DNA of 64,000 nucleotides from Hysterangium stoloniferum. Its lineage: Eukaryota; Basidiomycota; Agaricomycetes; Hysterangiales; Hysterangiaceae. A program made the position numbers and the translations under genes. Within the stretch, counting starts at the first letter, position 1; every line of letters starts with the position of its first letter. The DNA is taken from assembly GCA_015178975.1 (NCBI GenBank), contig WHVD01000186.1, forward strand, positions 62,001 through 126,000. The letters run 5' to 3'. Of the stretch, positions 55,301 to 64,000 are shown one piece after another. Under the pieces are notes generated by a model that was given only the letters and a program-made list of their open reading frames with translations, had not been told where the DNA came from and made no database searches.

Positions 55301-57020
55301 TTGTAGGAGATTCAGTGGAGTGACCTGCTTCCCGGTAGTTTGCTTTATTAGCTCTACTTTTCTGCCGGTCAAGCCAAGACCTATTCATGTAATAAACACA
55401 AATAGCCCTTCTCAAGGTACTCCAAGAGACTGTAATCTCACGGCGGTAATCTGTTGGTAATGACCAAAACCATAAGTCGGCTTCCTTCTCAAGCCTGAGA
55501 GGGATTAATTGTCCCAACTGTTGGAATATATAGTTGCTTCGTTCAGATAGATTATTGATCTTGAATATCCATTTGGACAAAGTGTCTGGATCACCATCCC
55601 ACTTGGGAATAATTTCCGGCTTCAGTTTCAGATCAAAATGAGCTTCTTGTATGCTCTTAGCACTTGTAGTATCAGGTAGCTTGGGTGGCCCCTTCATAGA
55701 ATTAAATCTTCTAGGGCCACTAGGACCATTATCTCCATCATCTCCATCACCAGGAGGACCTCCTCCTCCTTGAGAGATGTTTGATTCTCCAAATAAACCT
55801 GACCTATGAGGTCTTCTATATGATGTTCTCCTATCCCTCTCAGGATCATAAGGTATATGCAACCCAAGAGGTTCTCTGACAGGCTCTTTCCGAGGAATTG
55901 TAGTTCCTAAACCTGTAGTAGTATAAGGCAATGAAGTCTGCCTTTCAGGAGGTCTTCTAGTTTGAGGCTCTTGTAATAACTCTGACAATCTTCGAGATTC
56001 TGACATATATGCAGGCAGATTATCATAAGGGGAGTGATCACTTGAATGAGGACTGATTGTATCTTCAGAAATATGCTTCCTAGCCTCTTGGAAGCCTCGT
56101 TCTTCATGTAGAGGCACTCCCTTTTTAGTTTCATGCTTCAAAATGCTATAATCGATTTCTTCTCCTTCAGAAGGTAATTCAAATTTTACTTCACTTGTCA
56201 TTTCTTTAGGAGTTGAATGGATTATGCCTATAGGTTCATGACTAGGTGGTTTGGAAGGTGATTCTATTTCTGGAGGAAGCTGAATCTGGCTGATCCCCTC
56301 AGACTCGACCTGGGCTGGAGAAGCCTCTTGCTCAGGTACTTCAGTTTCACCCATAGGAATTAGAGCCTTGTGGAAATATAAATATGCCAGAGTATTCTCA
56401 ATCTCTTCACGATAGAGGACTGAGATCACTTCAAAGTCTTCTTGATTCCATGCTTCTCTAGGATTATCATTTGGTCCCCATTTGGGTAGTTTAGGTACTT
56501 GTATGCACCTTGAAGTGAGTATAGGTGTTGCCTTATCAATATGCTCTTGAAGTATCTCCTGTAATAGTTCATAACATCCAGGATCTAAATGATAGCCAGC
56601 ATCTTCTAATGGCAATTCTCTATTTTCCTCACTAGGGATTCCTCCCAATAGGTCTTCTAACAAATAGAGAGCATGAGCCGCTACCTTTTCAGCCTGCTTG
56701 GGTAAAGGCATATAGGGTAGACTCTCTGTGTTTGGAATATATCTCTTCCCAAGTTTCAAAATGAGTTCTCTCCTAGACTTGTGTGGAAAGGTTGTCTCAT
56801 ACAGTCTCCTCAATCTCACTGTACTTGGATAGAGGTAAGTAAGATCTCCTGGTCTGGCTCTATCATTCCTTAATAGATGCTTTTGTGGAGTAGCAGAGAA
56901 ACTGTGGACTGGAGTATTGGGAATAGTAACATTAAGATGGCGGAAATGTTCAGGAGTTGTGGTAGGTGCTGGAGAGACTAATCTCTCTGGGTGTAGTTGT
57001 ATGCTAGGTGTTTTGGACAT
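52320..57020 (-). CDS. Ty3/gypsy-like Gag-protease-RT polyprotein, copy 2
   Basis: Same 1566-residue product as copy 1, with the same zinc knuckle, DSGA protease and YIDD RT motifs and the same early end after the RT. No residue difference is visible between the two translations. It lies 6749 bp from copy 1. Confidence 0.95.
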   Translation of the reverse strand: MSKTPSIQLHPERLVSPAPTTTPEHFRHLNVTIPNTPVHSFSATPQKHLLRNDRARPGDLTYLYPSTVRLRRLYETTFPHKSRRELILKLGKRYIPNTESLPYMPLPKQAEKVAAHALYLLEDLLGGIPSEENRELPLEDAGYHLDPGCYELLQEILQEHIDKATPILTSRCIQVPKLPKWGPNDNPREAWNQEDFEVISVLYREEIENTLAYLYFHKALIPMGETEVPEQEASPAQVESEGISQIQLPPEIESPSKPPSHEPIGIIHSTPKEMTSEVKFELPSEGEEIDYSILKHETKKGVPLHEERGFQEARKHISEDTISPHSSDHSPYDNLPAYMSESRRLSELLQEPQTRRPPERQTSLPYTTTGLGTTIPRKEPVREPLGLHIPYDPERDRRTSYRRPHRSGLFGESNISQGGGGPPGDGDDGDNGPSGPRRFNSMKGPPKLPDTTSAKSIQEAHFDLKLKPEIIPKWDGDPDTLSKWIFKINNLSERSNYIFQQLGQLIPLRLEKEADLWFWSLPTDYRREITVSWSTLRRAICVYYMNRSWLDRQKSRANKANYREAGHSTESPTSYFIRKTELLSMVYRLSDSETIMEVMNGAPEFWAAILDTHRYRSLREFATAIKHHEEALQTSFFTSSTSSIDRRLKQLEQSLREPKGFASRPNRFKFARSTLIGWSPNIGKPQFPRDDSIVSKGNTPESKKARPCRHCGSPKHWDYDCKYSKKGIRNARTNFISQTEEYIQAQTEYDDLYYNCSSEEESSQETIEESSDLIELNSEEHSNTESSQALNICTSVNMVSTSNNQSSDPESSQRGSEIESERKTSIYSDNMGTTVQKRASEQKLQRKMLNGIFNVKNYIIKLANSTKREIFSLPRLMARPPSCAFLGAQATSTQGWLGSYGKNPTNIIVDSGADISLISHSTLSQLENPPKIKNGQRINLIQVTGASTISGFISLPIYFDTSEGPVELIIEAYVVKGMTTPFIIGNDFADQYAISVIRGEEGSILSFGSSGKSIKVQNSIGPLLKDERGEAFQVNVTPKLSDLARKIKAHRKNKKIKKSIQSKETENSVRSSIDITISPESISAIPVTLSFPKGSDIAYIEKIFLSNRGDQDFYATPDSIITRKNPQLYISNFSSFPVHIHEGQILGYSHNPETWLDSLEHLDNEQLSHLSAHSYLIKSIASQLLNPKYNSIDQPNTQGESEGGPKTAETPPDDISSDKFFEEIDINKDLSLEQKNQLKAILWKNRLAFGLDGRLGHYPAKVEINLREGTREISQPPFFASPKNREIIDEQMDKWVKLQVIEPSKSPWGAPAFIIYRQGKPRMVIDFRQLNAQVIPDEFPLSRQDDILQALTGSQWLSTLDALAGFTQLEMASKDKEKTAFRTHRGLYQFLRMPFGFRNGPAVFQRVMQNILAPFLWIFALVYIDDIVIFSKTFEDHLMHTESVLKAIIASKMTLSSSKCHFPYQSLQLLRQKVSRLGLSTNKEKIDAILQLEEPRNVHELQTFLGMMVYFSAYIPFYAWVVNLLFSLLKKDLKNAPAILCDWKNKRKSAQLPSETHRALTGQLGL

Positions 57021-57278
57021 AGTAGAATTATTTCTAGTCCTACTAAGGGTAAATCGAATACTGTTAGGTGGTAAGAGAGTAGGAGTATTCGATGGAGGAA
57101 TAGGTGTATTGATTTGATTCGAAGAAAGCTTTTGTAGCTTGGATGTAACTTGATTTAGTCTTGATTTGATTTCAAAATGTTCTGGATGAAAGCCTTGGGC
57201 CAGAATATATGTGGGTTACTGAAAGATTGCTGCAACAATAGATTGAAACAAGATTTTCCCAGAGCGTCCACCAATTTT

Positions 57279-58601
57279 TGTAATGTATTCAGGGGATTCT
57301 CTTAGATAGCTCAATATATGCTATAGTGTCACAGAGCTTCAACAATAAAACAAGCAAAGGTCCAGTAATTTAAATACTGATAGATTAATGAGCTGCGCTA
57401 TGAAGCTTAAACAACTCAAATCAATGCTTATTTTGATTATTGAAAGGTTCAATAGAACTGTGTATGACTCTTTTAGCAAATACAAGAACTATTCCTTGAG
57501 AATAGGGGCTGGAAGCTGAATATATGCGCAGTAACTTGGCAGAGACTTGATATAAGAGCTTCGGATTCTTGTATGCTTATTTGTAACTATTAATAGTTAT
57601 TTAACAAGGTGTTAAATAATTTATTAATAGAGAAAATAAATTGTATTGGATTATCTGAGTGCTTGTACTTGATTAATTCAATAAACTTAGGGCTGGGCCT
57701 TGAGTAATCTAGTATTGGCAGGGATTTCAGTAAAGATACTTAGATACTTATTAGGTTTATTATCTAATTAATAAGCCTAAAGGGTAGCTGTGAGGCTGGG
57801 GAACTTAGATGATTAGCTAAGTCCAAGAGTTGCTGACAAAGATTCAAGATGCTGCAAGTGTAGGTGCTTGCAGTGAGTGTATCAGACTAAGGCTATTATT
57901 GTCCTTAGGATGATTAGATAAGCTGGTGCTGTGCTGCAAATATGTGTGTGATAGATTGTTTTATTGGAAACTTGGCCCTCCTTATATACATTTTGATAAC
58001 TCAATGATTAGCTAACTATTTAGTTTATGAGGTCATTAGTGAGATCATAATGACCTCATATTCTACTCATTATTTACCCTTTGTTTAACATGTGATTCCC
58101 TTCTCTGAGACAAGGGTTCTAAGCTTTGGCTTGAACATGAAGGTTCAAGGCCGCGGTCCCGGGGACGGAAGCAAACGATGAGTCGGCGGAACCTAATAAT
58201 GACTCGGGTAGTCACGTTCGTGACTTGTGTGACTCGGGTAGTCACATTCGTGACTTGTGTGACTCGGGTGGTCACATTCGTGATCTTTGTGACATCCCGA
58301 CACTGGAGGCTTATGTAATAAGTCACATGACTCCAAAAATGCGCAAACTAGGCTGCACAAGGTGCCGAAAGGTAATAACTAAGTAAATAAAATATAAATA
58401 ATTAGTTAAAAATTATAATAAATTAACTAAGATATAATAGCATAATATGAGTTCATATATGCTATTATTTATGCGAAGTTAAAAGGAATAAGGCCTATTT
58501 TTCACAATAAACATAATAAAAATACAATAGAAATTAAAGAAAATATTAAATAATTCAAAGAAAATTAAGAGAATATTATGAGATAATGTTGATACATCAC
58601 A
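57279..58601 (-). repeat. LTR 3 of the dimer (5' LTR of the right unit)
   Basis: Same length as LTRs 1 and 2. One base differs (gtgatctttgtg instead of gtgacctttgtg near 58284). It is followed on the right by the ACAGG duplication. As the 5' LTR on the minus strand it should hold the active promoter. Confidence 0.95.
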
Positions 58602-58645
58602 ACAGGCCTACTGACATCAGTCAGTTTTCTGTTCTTAACACAACC

Positions 58646-61178
58646 TTCTGGCCCTCATTCAACTTTTCAATATTTATATCTGCTTTTATTTGCTCAGTTG
58701 GCTGGTGATAACCCCTCTGTTCATTGATGAACCAATTTCCTACTCTCTCTTCCCATGGCTCTGTATATTGAGGCATATGAGGGTACTCTGAGAGTGGTTT
58801 CCCACTTGTTTGAAGAATTTCATCCAGCTTAAAGAGGCCAAAGTCATGGACTGTCTCATCAGATGGCTCTGGTTGATTTGGTTGATGAAGATGTGTCTGA
58901 AGAAAGTATTTCAAGTAATCACAAATGTATATTTTGAATTCATGCCAGAGTGCAAGTCTCCTTAATTGAGATCCAGTCTGCATAGCCTTTGCCTCTCAAA
59001 GACACAACTTCCATTCTTTATCATCTTCAAGTAGACCATGTGCCATGCAGGCTGCTTGGAATGAAGGATAGACCTGTCCTTCATAGGTCCTGAGATCTTC
59101 AAAAGAAGTTGCCCCCTTGACAACTGTGAGTAAAGTACGTAGGAAGAACCTTGGGCCACTTGAGGGTCCTACAAAATGAATACATCCAATGGCAAATTTG
59201 CTTTTCCTTGTATTCCATTTTCTGTTTTTGAATTTGAATTTGAATTTGATGTGAAAATTTCAGGAAATTCAACATAGTGAAGTTAATTGGCTGCTCTACC
59301 ATTAAGGCCTATTGTATTTTTAGAATTGGCCGCAAAGTATGCTATCAACTTAGTCTTGGAACAATGGGCAACATCCAAAGCCTCTTCTGGACCCTCCATG
59401 CCATCAAAGATAACTGACTGTTGATTCTCTAAATTCACAGGGAGGGCTATAACAGCAGGAATTTGAGTATGTATCTCATTTTCCAAAATTCTCCAAAATG
59501 CTTCATATGCACTGACATAGCTGACATCAATATATTGTTGAATTTCATCCTTGTTCTTTCCAAACTCCATTGTTGTACGATCATGTCCTTTGTATATATA
59601 CATACTTGAAAAATATTTAATGGAGTGAACATTAAAAGTCATCTCAACATTGATATGACATTCCAGAATGAGAAGAAGGGCCACACAGTAAGGGACAACA
59701 TTTTGATTGTCTAGCTCATGACCTCTGACTTCATGTTTTCTGCCATCATTTCTACAGCAGTACTTTGAATACCCATCTTCATTTATACTTGTAGATTCAA
59801 GAAAGGGCTTGGGAAAATGCTTTGTACATTTGTTACCTTTGATACATTTTTCACCACATACATGAGTCATGAGCTCAGAGATCAACTTGTAAAGCTTTGG
59901 TTGCTCATCTTGATCTGTAAACTCTGCAAATATCATAGAATCAACTTCTGCAGGAGTCCAGATTTTTGCCCCCTCTTCAAACCATATGAGCAAATGTATA
60001 TAAGGGAGTCCATGCTTTGGAAATTCAATAGTATGGACATGGGCAACTGCTTTGCCAAGGAAATATTTCTTCGTAATGAGGTGAAGTAAGTGTGCCTTTT
60101 TAAATGCAAAAACACATAACACTATCTCTGGGTGATCAGCTGCAGTTAGGCCTGGAAGAAGTGCTTCAGTTATTTCCCTCCATTTGGGGTTGGCTGTCAT
60201 AGTAATAAACATGCATTGCCATATTTGAATGATATAGCCAATGAATTTTGCAAATTTTCCATCATATCCCAACTGCTACCTTGAAAGGGTGCAGGCAGGA
60301 TAAATCTACTTCCAATTTCATTTGGCTCAGGTTGTTGGTTATTATCCTGTACTGTGAAGGCATCAACCACCTGATGGTACACTTCAGCTTGTAAAGTGCC
60401 TTGATTGTTCCTTATCCATGGTAGCCTGCTTTGCTCTGCTGCTGCTCATGTATCTACAATGTATTGCTGAAGCAGTTTTCCACCCCTCAGAATTGTAGTT
60501 GCTTCACCAATACTTCAGGTTGAGGAATCACTACCTCTGGCAAGTCAGGTACTATCTCCTCAGGAGCTGGTTCAAGGACTTCTGGCTCTGGAGCAATCTC
60601 TTCAATAGTTGCTAGGGCTGGGGTATCTCAGCAGGGAGTGGTTCATTTGCATAGGGAATATCCCAGCTCCAGCCTCACTCTCCTCTTGGAAAGAATAGCA
60701 CATAATGGAGTGGGGCATATAAAGGATTAGTTTCAAAGATTCTTCTAAATCCTCCACCCTGATAATTAAGCACAATGTCCCTTCTATCAGTAGAAGTACC
60801 ATTCCCTGGGAGGATGACTGCCAATTCATCCCTTGTTGGAATGTTGTATTGCCTTGGATCTGTATAAGCCTTATATATCAGCCTGACCTGGAGCTAAGGA
60901 GTGATTGGTTGGTCTCTCAGACATGTCATGGCCTGTTTATAGATGTGAACACAAGGATTAAATTCTAACATCATATCCTGTAATCCAGAAAGAGTTGTAG
61001 CATTAATTCTTTTGTCCTGGTTACATGCATATCTATGCTCTAATGCAGCATGTGCTTCATAAAAGTAGAGCTGAGCATAGGAAGGCATCTGAACCCCATT
61101 AGGACTCAGAGCACCATTATTATGTCTACGTTCCCCATGGAGCTTAAAGACATAAGGACCACATTCTCCATCAAGCGA
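58646..61178 (-). pseudogene. Helitron Rep (Helitron_like_N) and spacer region
   Basis: From the right: LDGECGPYVFKLHGERRHNN with SYAQLYFYEAHAALEHRYA (conserved N-terminal block), several short broken frames, then FITMTANPKWREITEALLPG, the HUH region HGLPYIHLLIWFEEG (first His of HUH replaced by Tyr), THVCGEKCIKGNKCTKHFPK (Cys-rich block) and YIYKGHDRTTMEFGKNKDEI (tyrosine region; the usual YKY core is altered). Then come YVSAYEAFWRILENEIH and the spacer RTYEGQVYPSFQAACMAHG, LWHEFKIYICDYLKYF, ending at LNEGQK. Multiple stops and frameshifts, e.g. near 58980, 59290 and 60270-60890. Confidence 0.9.
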
Positions 61179-61947
61179 TGTTAAGGGTGCATACATGGAG
61201 GGTTTCTGGAGAAACCCATGGGAAATATGGTAGGACTTGGCTTGAGCTATAGGCTGTGCCCTTGTGAGATCGTGTTGTCCAATTTCAAACAGGTGGACAG
61301 GAATCCCAGGGAGTCCAGGTGGAGTTCGTGGGTCGAGGGGTCATGGGTCGGGAGGTTGGGGAGTTGCGATAAATAAGTCGGAGGTTGAGAGATAGATGTG
61401 TTAGAGCCCATGGGCTCTGACTAACAAGAGCAGTGTAATTCAAAGAGGAGTTTAGAGTGGAAAATGTACTAGATTACTGGGGAGAATCTAAGCTGATTTT
61501 CTGACTGGATTGTATGTACAACATCTGCCAGACTATATAGACTGTGGAATGAATAACATACCAAATCCAGTAATAATGAAAACAAAACCAGCAAACATAA
61601 AACAAGATAAGTAAACACCAAATTTGGTGTTAGGAACAGAACGGAACAGAGTGGAGTCCAAATTGTGACAGGTCATTGACTAAAATGGGAATGGGGCTTA
61701 GTTAGAGGGATGATGGGTTTTCTGAGTGGGGTCTGGTGACTGATGCATGGGACGAGGTTGGACATAGACAGGGACAGAGTCTGGCAGGTATTCCAGTGAC
61801 TGATACACAATGTAACGAAGTCGACTGTGGACAAGTCTGAACATACGGAGTCCGGCGGGAATTCCAGTAAACTGACAACTGGTGTGTATAGGGCACGGAT
61901 GTGTATAAGTTAGTGCCCGGAGTCCGGCGGGAATTCTGGTCGTAACA
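61179..61947 (-). mobile_element. LTR E, 3' LTR of the Ty3 element at the right edge
   Basis: Minus strand TGTTACGACCAGAATTCCCG ... ends CCCTTAACA at 61179. Same family as solo LTRs A and B. Just before it on the minus strand is a purine tract (aaagggagggtac, 61948-61960), as expected for a 3' LTR. It abuts Helitron coding sequence on the left. Confidence 0.85.
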
Positions 61948-61960
61948 GTACCCTCCCTTT

Positions 61961-64000
61961 ATGCTGAAGTCCCAAAGAGGCTCTAGAACTTGATAAGGTT
62001 TTTGTTGGCTACGCACATGTGTCAAAAGTCATGTCAGTTACATGTATGTGTCAAAGAGTCACGTGATCTGGAAGGTAAGGTTCAGATATGATGAGCCTAT
62101 ATAAAAAATTGAAAAAATGAAATTTCTTCTTCTTTATTACCCCCATCATCAAATATGGGTCCAAAGGCAACACCAAAAAAACCAATGCCGACCGCTAGGC
62201 CCTCCATTGGCACTCCTGGCATAGTCGCTACTCCCCTCTTTAGGGTAGACATCCCATCGTCTAGTCATAGTGTCAGGTAACCCACCAAGGTAGCTGGGAT
62301 GGAAGCAGATTACCATATGAAAGGTGGAGAGGTATTTGGACCATTGGGCTTGCCAATGGGTGAGTAGTTTTGTGGTTGAAATCTTGTGGTCAGTTATAAC
62401 ATCTATCAGATGAGCTGATCCTTCCAGATAATGTTGCCATGTCTTGAAAGCTTCAAATATTGTGAGTAGTTCCTGATTGTGAACATCATAGTTGAGTTCA
62501 GGTGCCGAAAAGGTGTGAGACAAGAAGGCTACTGGGTGGACTTCACCGTCAGTGTCCAGAATGGACAATATCACAGCAAGTGCATAATCCAAGGCATCAG
62601 TTTCCACAATGAGTTGAACATCAGGCTTCCAGTGCAACAAAATAGGGGCAGATGTAAATGCACTTTTCAATTCTCGGAATGCCAGGAGAAATTCCATGGG
62701 ATGTCTTTATGACTAAGATGAGTGAGTGGAACAGTAATTTTTGAGTAGTTGTGAATAAAACAATGAAAAAAATTGGCAAAGCCTAAAAAGGATTGAATGT
62801 CCTTAACCTTTCAGGGTTCCAGCCAATCTTGAATGACTTGAATTTTAGAGTCATCTATGTGGAGACCATTGGGTCCCATCATTAAACCTAAATATTCAAC
62901 TGTGTCAACATCAAATGAACATTTTTTACCATTTGCAAAAAGACCATGTTTTCAGAGTCTTCAGAGAACTTCACAGACGTGTTTGTTGTGAAGTGTAGGG
63001 TCTTTGGAAAATATGAGGATGTTGTCTAAGTACACAATGACATAGACATCGAGGAGGTTGGAAAAGAAGTCGTTGATAAAATGTTGAAAGACCAACGGAG
63101 CATTGGTGAGGCCGAAAGGCATCACTAACCATTTGAAGGAGCCATAGTGAGTGCAAAAAGCCATTTTCCACTTGTCACCTTCAGCGATCCAAACCAAATG
63201 ATAGGCATGTTTGAGATCTATCTTTGTATAGATTTGGGCCTTCCGAGGGGCATTGAGTAAATCGGAGATTAATGGTAATGGGTACTTATCTTTCCAAGTG
63301 ATCGCATTTAGTCCTCAAAAGGCAATGCAAAGGCATAGGGAACCATCTTTTTTCCAAACAAATAGGACAGGGGCTCCATAAGGAGACTTTGAGGGTTGGA
63401 TAAATCCTATAGCCAAGTGTTCATTCAGGAAATCTCAGATAGCTGATAATTCAGACTGCGAGAGAGGATAAACTGGGCCTAAGGGTGGATGTGAACCTTC
63501 TTCAATATCAATTTTCAAATTGTAGGGCCTGTGAGGGGCAACTTGATTAGAACTCATGGTATTTTTTTGGAACACCTTCCAAATCTGCAATTGGTTTGGC
63601 CACTGGGGTTGCGAAATGACCAGTGGCTTTGTCAACTTTAATATTGACTGTAAATGCTCGGGAGCCTTCCAACTTGATGGCTCTCATAAAAGCTGCGGTG
63701 TTTATTAGAGAGACGGGAGGCAGAGAGCTTTGATTTGCCATTGGGGGCTGGAGGTGCCATAGAGGCCATATTTGCTGAAACGGGTGGAGATGGACCAGTC
63801 GTGTCGGGTGCCAATGGGGTTCAGAAATGGATACTGCCCAATACCCAATCAATTAATGGATTGTAGTGGGTAAGCCAGTTATGTCCTGGAACCACGGAGC
63901 AGCTCGAGTCCAACTGTGTTACAAAAAATGTAACTGTCTGAAAGGTTCCACATGGGAACCAAAGTTGGAGTTCACAGGCTTGCGAGATTACAGTTTGAGG
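61961..64000 (-). pseudogene. Decayed Ty3/gypsy pol (protease, RT, RNase H), continues past the right edge
   Basis: From the right: protease end region with GHNWLTHYNPLIDWVLGS, the linker, YNLKIDIEEGSHPPLGPVYPL-type RT start (63540-63440), [33 protein letters not shown], and the catalytic box reading YLDN instead of YxDD (63021-63034). RNase H: LLHWKPDVQLIVETDALDYA, HPVAFLSHTFSAPELNYDVH and NQELLTIFEAFKTWQHYLEG. Integrase should follow but only ~200 bp separate RNase H from the LTR, so it is deleted. Several stops (e.g. about 62703, 62955, 63317, 63435). Confidence 0.9.

Larger units (their letters stand above)
43781..58601 (-). mobile_element. Tandem LTR-retrotransposon dimer: LTR-internal-LTR-internal-LTR
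   Basis: Three LTRs of 1323 bp at 43781, 50530 and 57279, exactly 6749 bp apart, enclose two internal regions of 5426 bp. One perfect 5-bp duplication, ACAGG, lies outside the whole array (43776-43780 and 58602-58606), and there is none at the central LTR. Orientation is minus (primer-binding site and Gag at the right, polypurine tract at the left of each unit). The two 1566-aa ORFs translate identically, and the only LTR difference I found is one C/T (LTR 3, about 58284). Confidence 0.95.
42418..58640 (+). mobile_element. Solo LTR (1.4 kb) in the Helitron, itself split by a retrotransposon dimer
   Basis: Starts TGTTACAATCATGTCACAAC at 42418 and ends GTTCTTAACA at 58640, flanked by the perfect duplication CAACC (42413-42417 and 58641-58645). 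Without the 14.8-kb insertion and its duplicated ACAGG, only about 1.4 kb remain (42418-43780 plus 58607-58640). It carries the conserved block gtgagggcacagcacataaa (43092) and a TATA-like atatatagac (about 42831). No coding sequence is present, so solo LTR is the simplest reading. A perfect 20-bp palindrome lies at 43752-43771. Confidence 0.8.
40000..61178 (-). mobile_element. Helitron, autonomous type but broken, interrupted by nested LTR elements
   Basis: The Rep (Helitron_like_N) and PIF1-type helicase parts of one gene lie on the minus strand at 61178-58646, 42412-41918, 41682-41554 and 40980-40259. Removing the insertions with their target duplications rejoins the reading frame exactly at one site: ...LNEGQK (58646) + VAYNQIMD (42412), across the CAACC duplication. 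The left (3') limit is inferred from a GC-rich hairpin at 40014-40032 (gtgggaggcaagcccccac), ten bases before CTTG (expected CTRR). The N-terminal side is cut by the Ty3 element at 61179 and probably continues outside the window. The Rep has a His-to-Tyr change in its HUH motif, and the helicase has frameshifts, so the copy is dead. Confidence 0.8.

Noticed and set aside
50530-57278. Second retrotransposon unit dismissed as an assembly artefact
   Set aside because: Not adopted as the main reading because there are three LTRs, an LTR 3 base difference and a matching outer ACAGG duplication; still, an artefact cannot be excluded without spanning reads.

Overview
The window looks like a repeat-rich stretch of a filamentous fungal genome, most likely a basidiomycete of the Agaricomycetes. 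The clues are protein genes split by ~50-60 bp GT-AG introns, a multi-TM/ankyrin protein of a type I associate with Agaricomycetes, Ty3/gypsy elements with an agaricomycete-like protease/RT, and a Helitron with Rep and PIF1-type helicase. The species cannot be named from sequence alone.

Layout. 1-6295 (-): most of an ABCA-type full-size ABC transporter, cut by the left edge near its C terminus. 6690-9700: gene remnants, a poly-C run and a small dispersed repeat with tRNA-like B-box. 9801-11919: two solo LTRs of one family in opposite orientation, each with a perfect 5-bp target duplication; one carries a ~285 bp TTCTG/TTCCG expansion. 13060-14815: purine-rich minisatellite. 15200-21015: unrecognised gene pieces, a small LTR-like insertion and a 329-bp hAT-type MITE with 8-bp target duplications. 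23440-24690: 52 identical 20-bp units followed by a related 21-bp array. 24919-26212: inverted pair of LTR copies. 26213-33000: old repeats and one pseudogene related to the remnant at 6.7 kb. 33017-38363 (-): multi-TM protein followed by ankyrin repeats, where each 33-residue repeat is its own 99-bp exon separated by nearly identical 53/56-bp phase-1 introns, 24 units in a row.

40000-61178 (-) is one Helitron gene broken by nested insertions. Removing three LTR insertions, each delimited by target duplications (GGGAC; GACTG/GACTA; CAACC), restores the order Rep, spacer domain, PIF1 helicase. Inside the CAACC insertion lies a second-level insertion: a 14.8-kb tandem LTR-retrotransposon dimer (LTR-internal-LTR-internal-LTR) flanked by one ACAGG duplication. 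Both internal regions encode the same 1566-residue Gag-protease-RT protein, which lacks RNase H and integrase. At 61179-64000 a decayed Ty3/gypsy element, running past the right edge, breaks the N-terminal side of the Helitron.

Only the ABC transporter and the TM-ankyrin gene look like intact host genes. Nearly everything else is mobile or repetitive. The most unusual items are the one-exon-per-repeat ankyrin array, the datable nest of insertions, and two minisatellite loci that share unit and flank.
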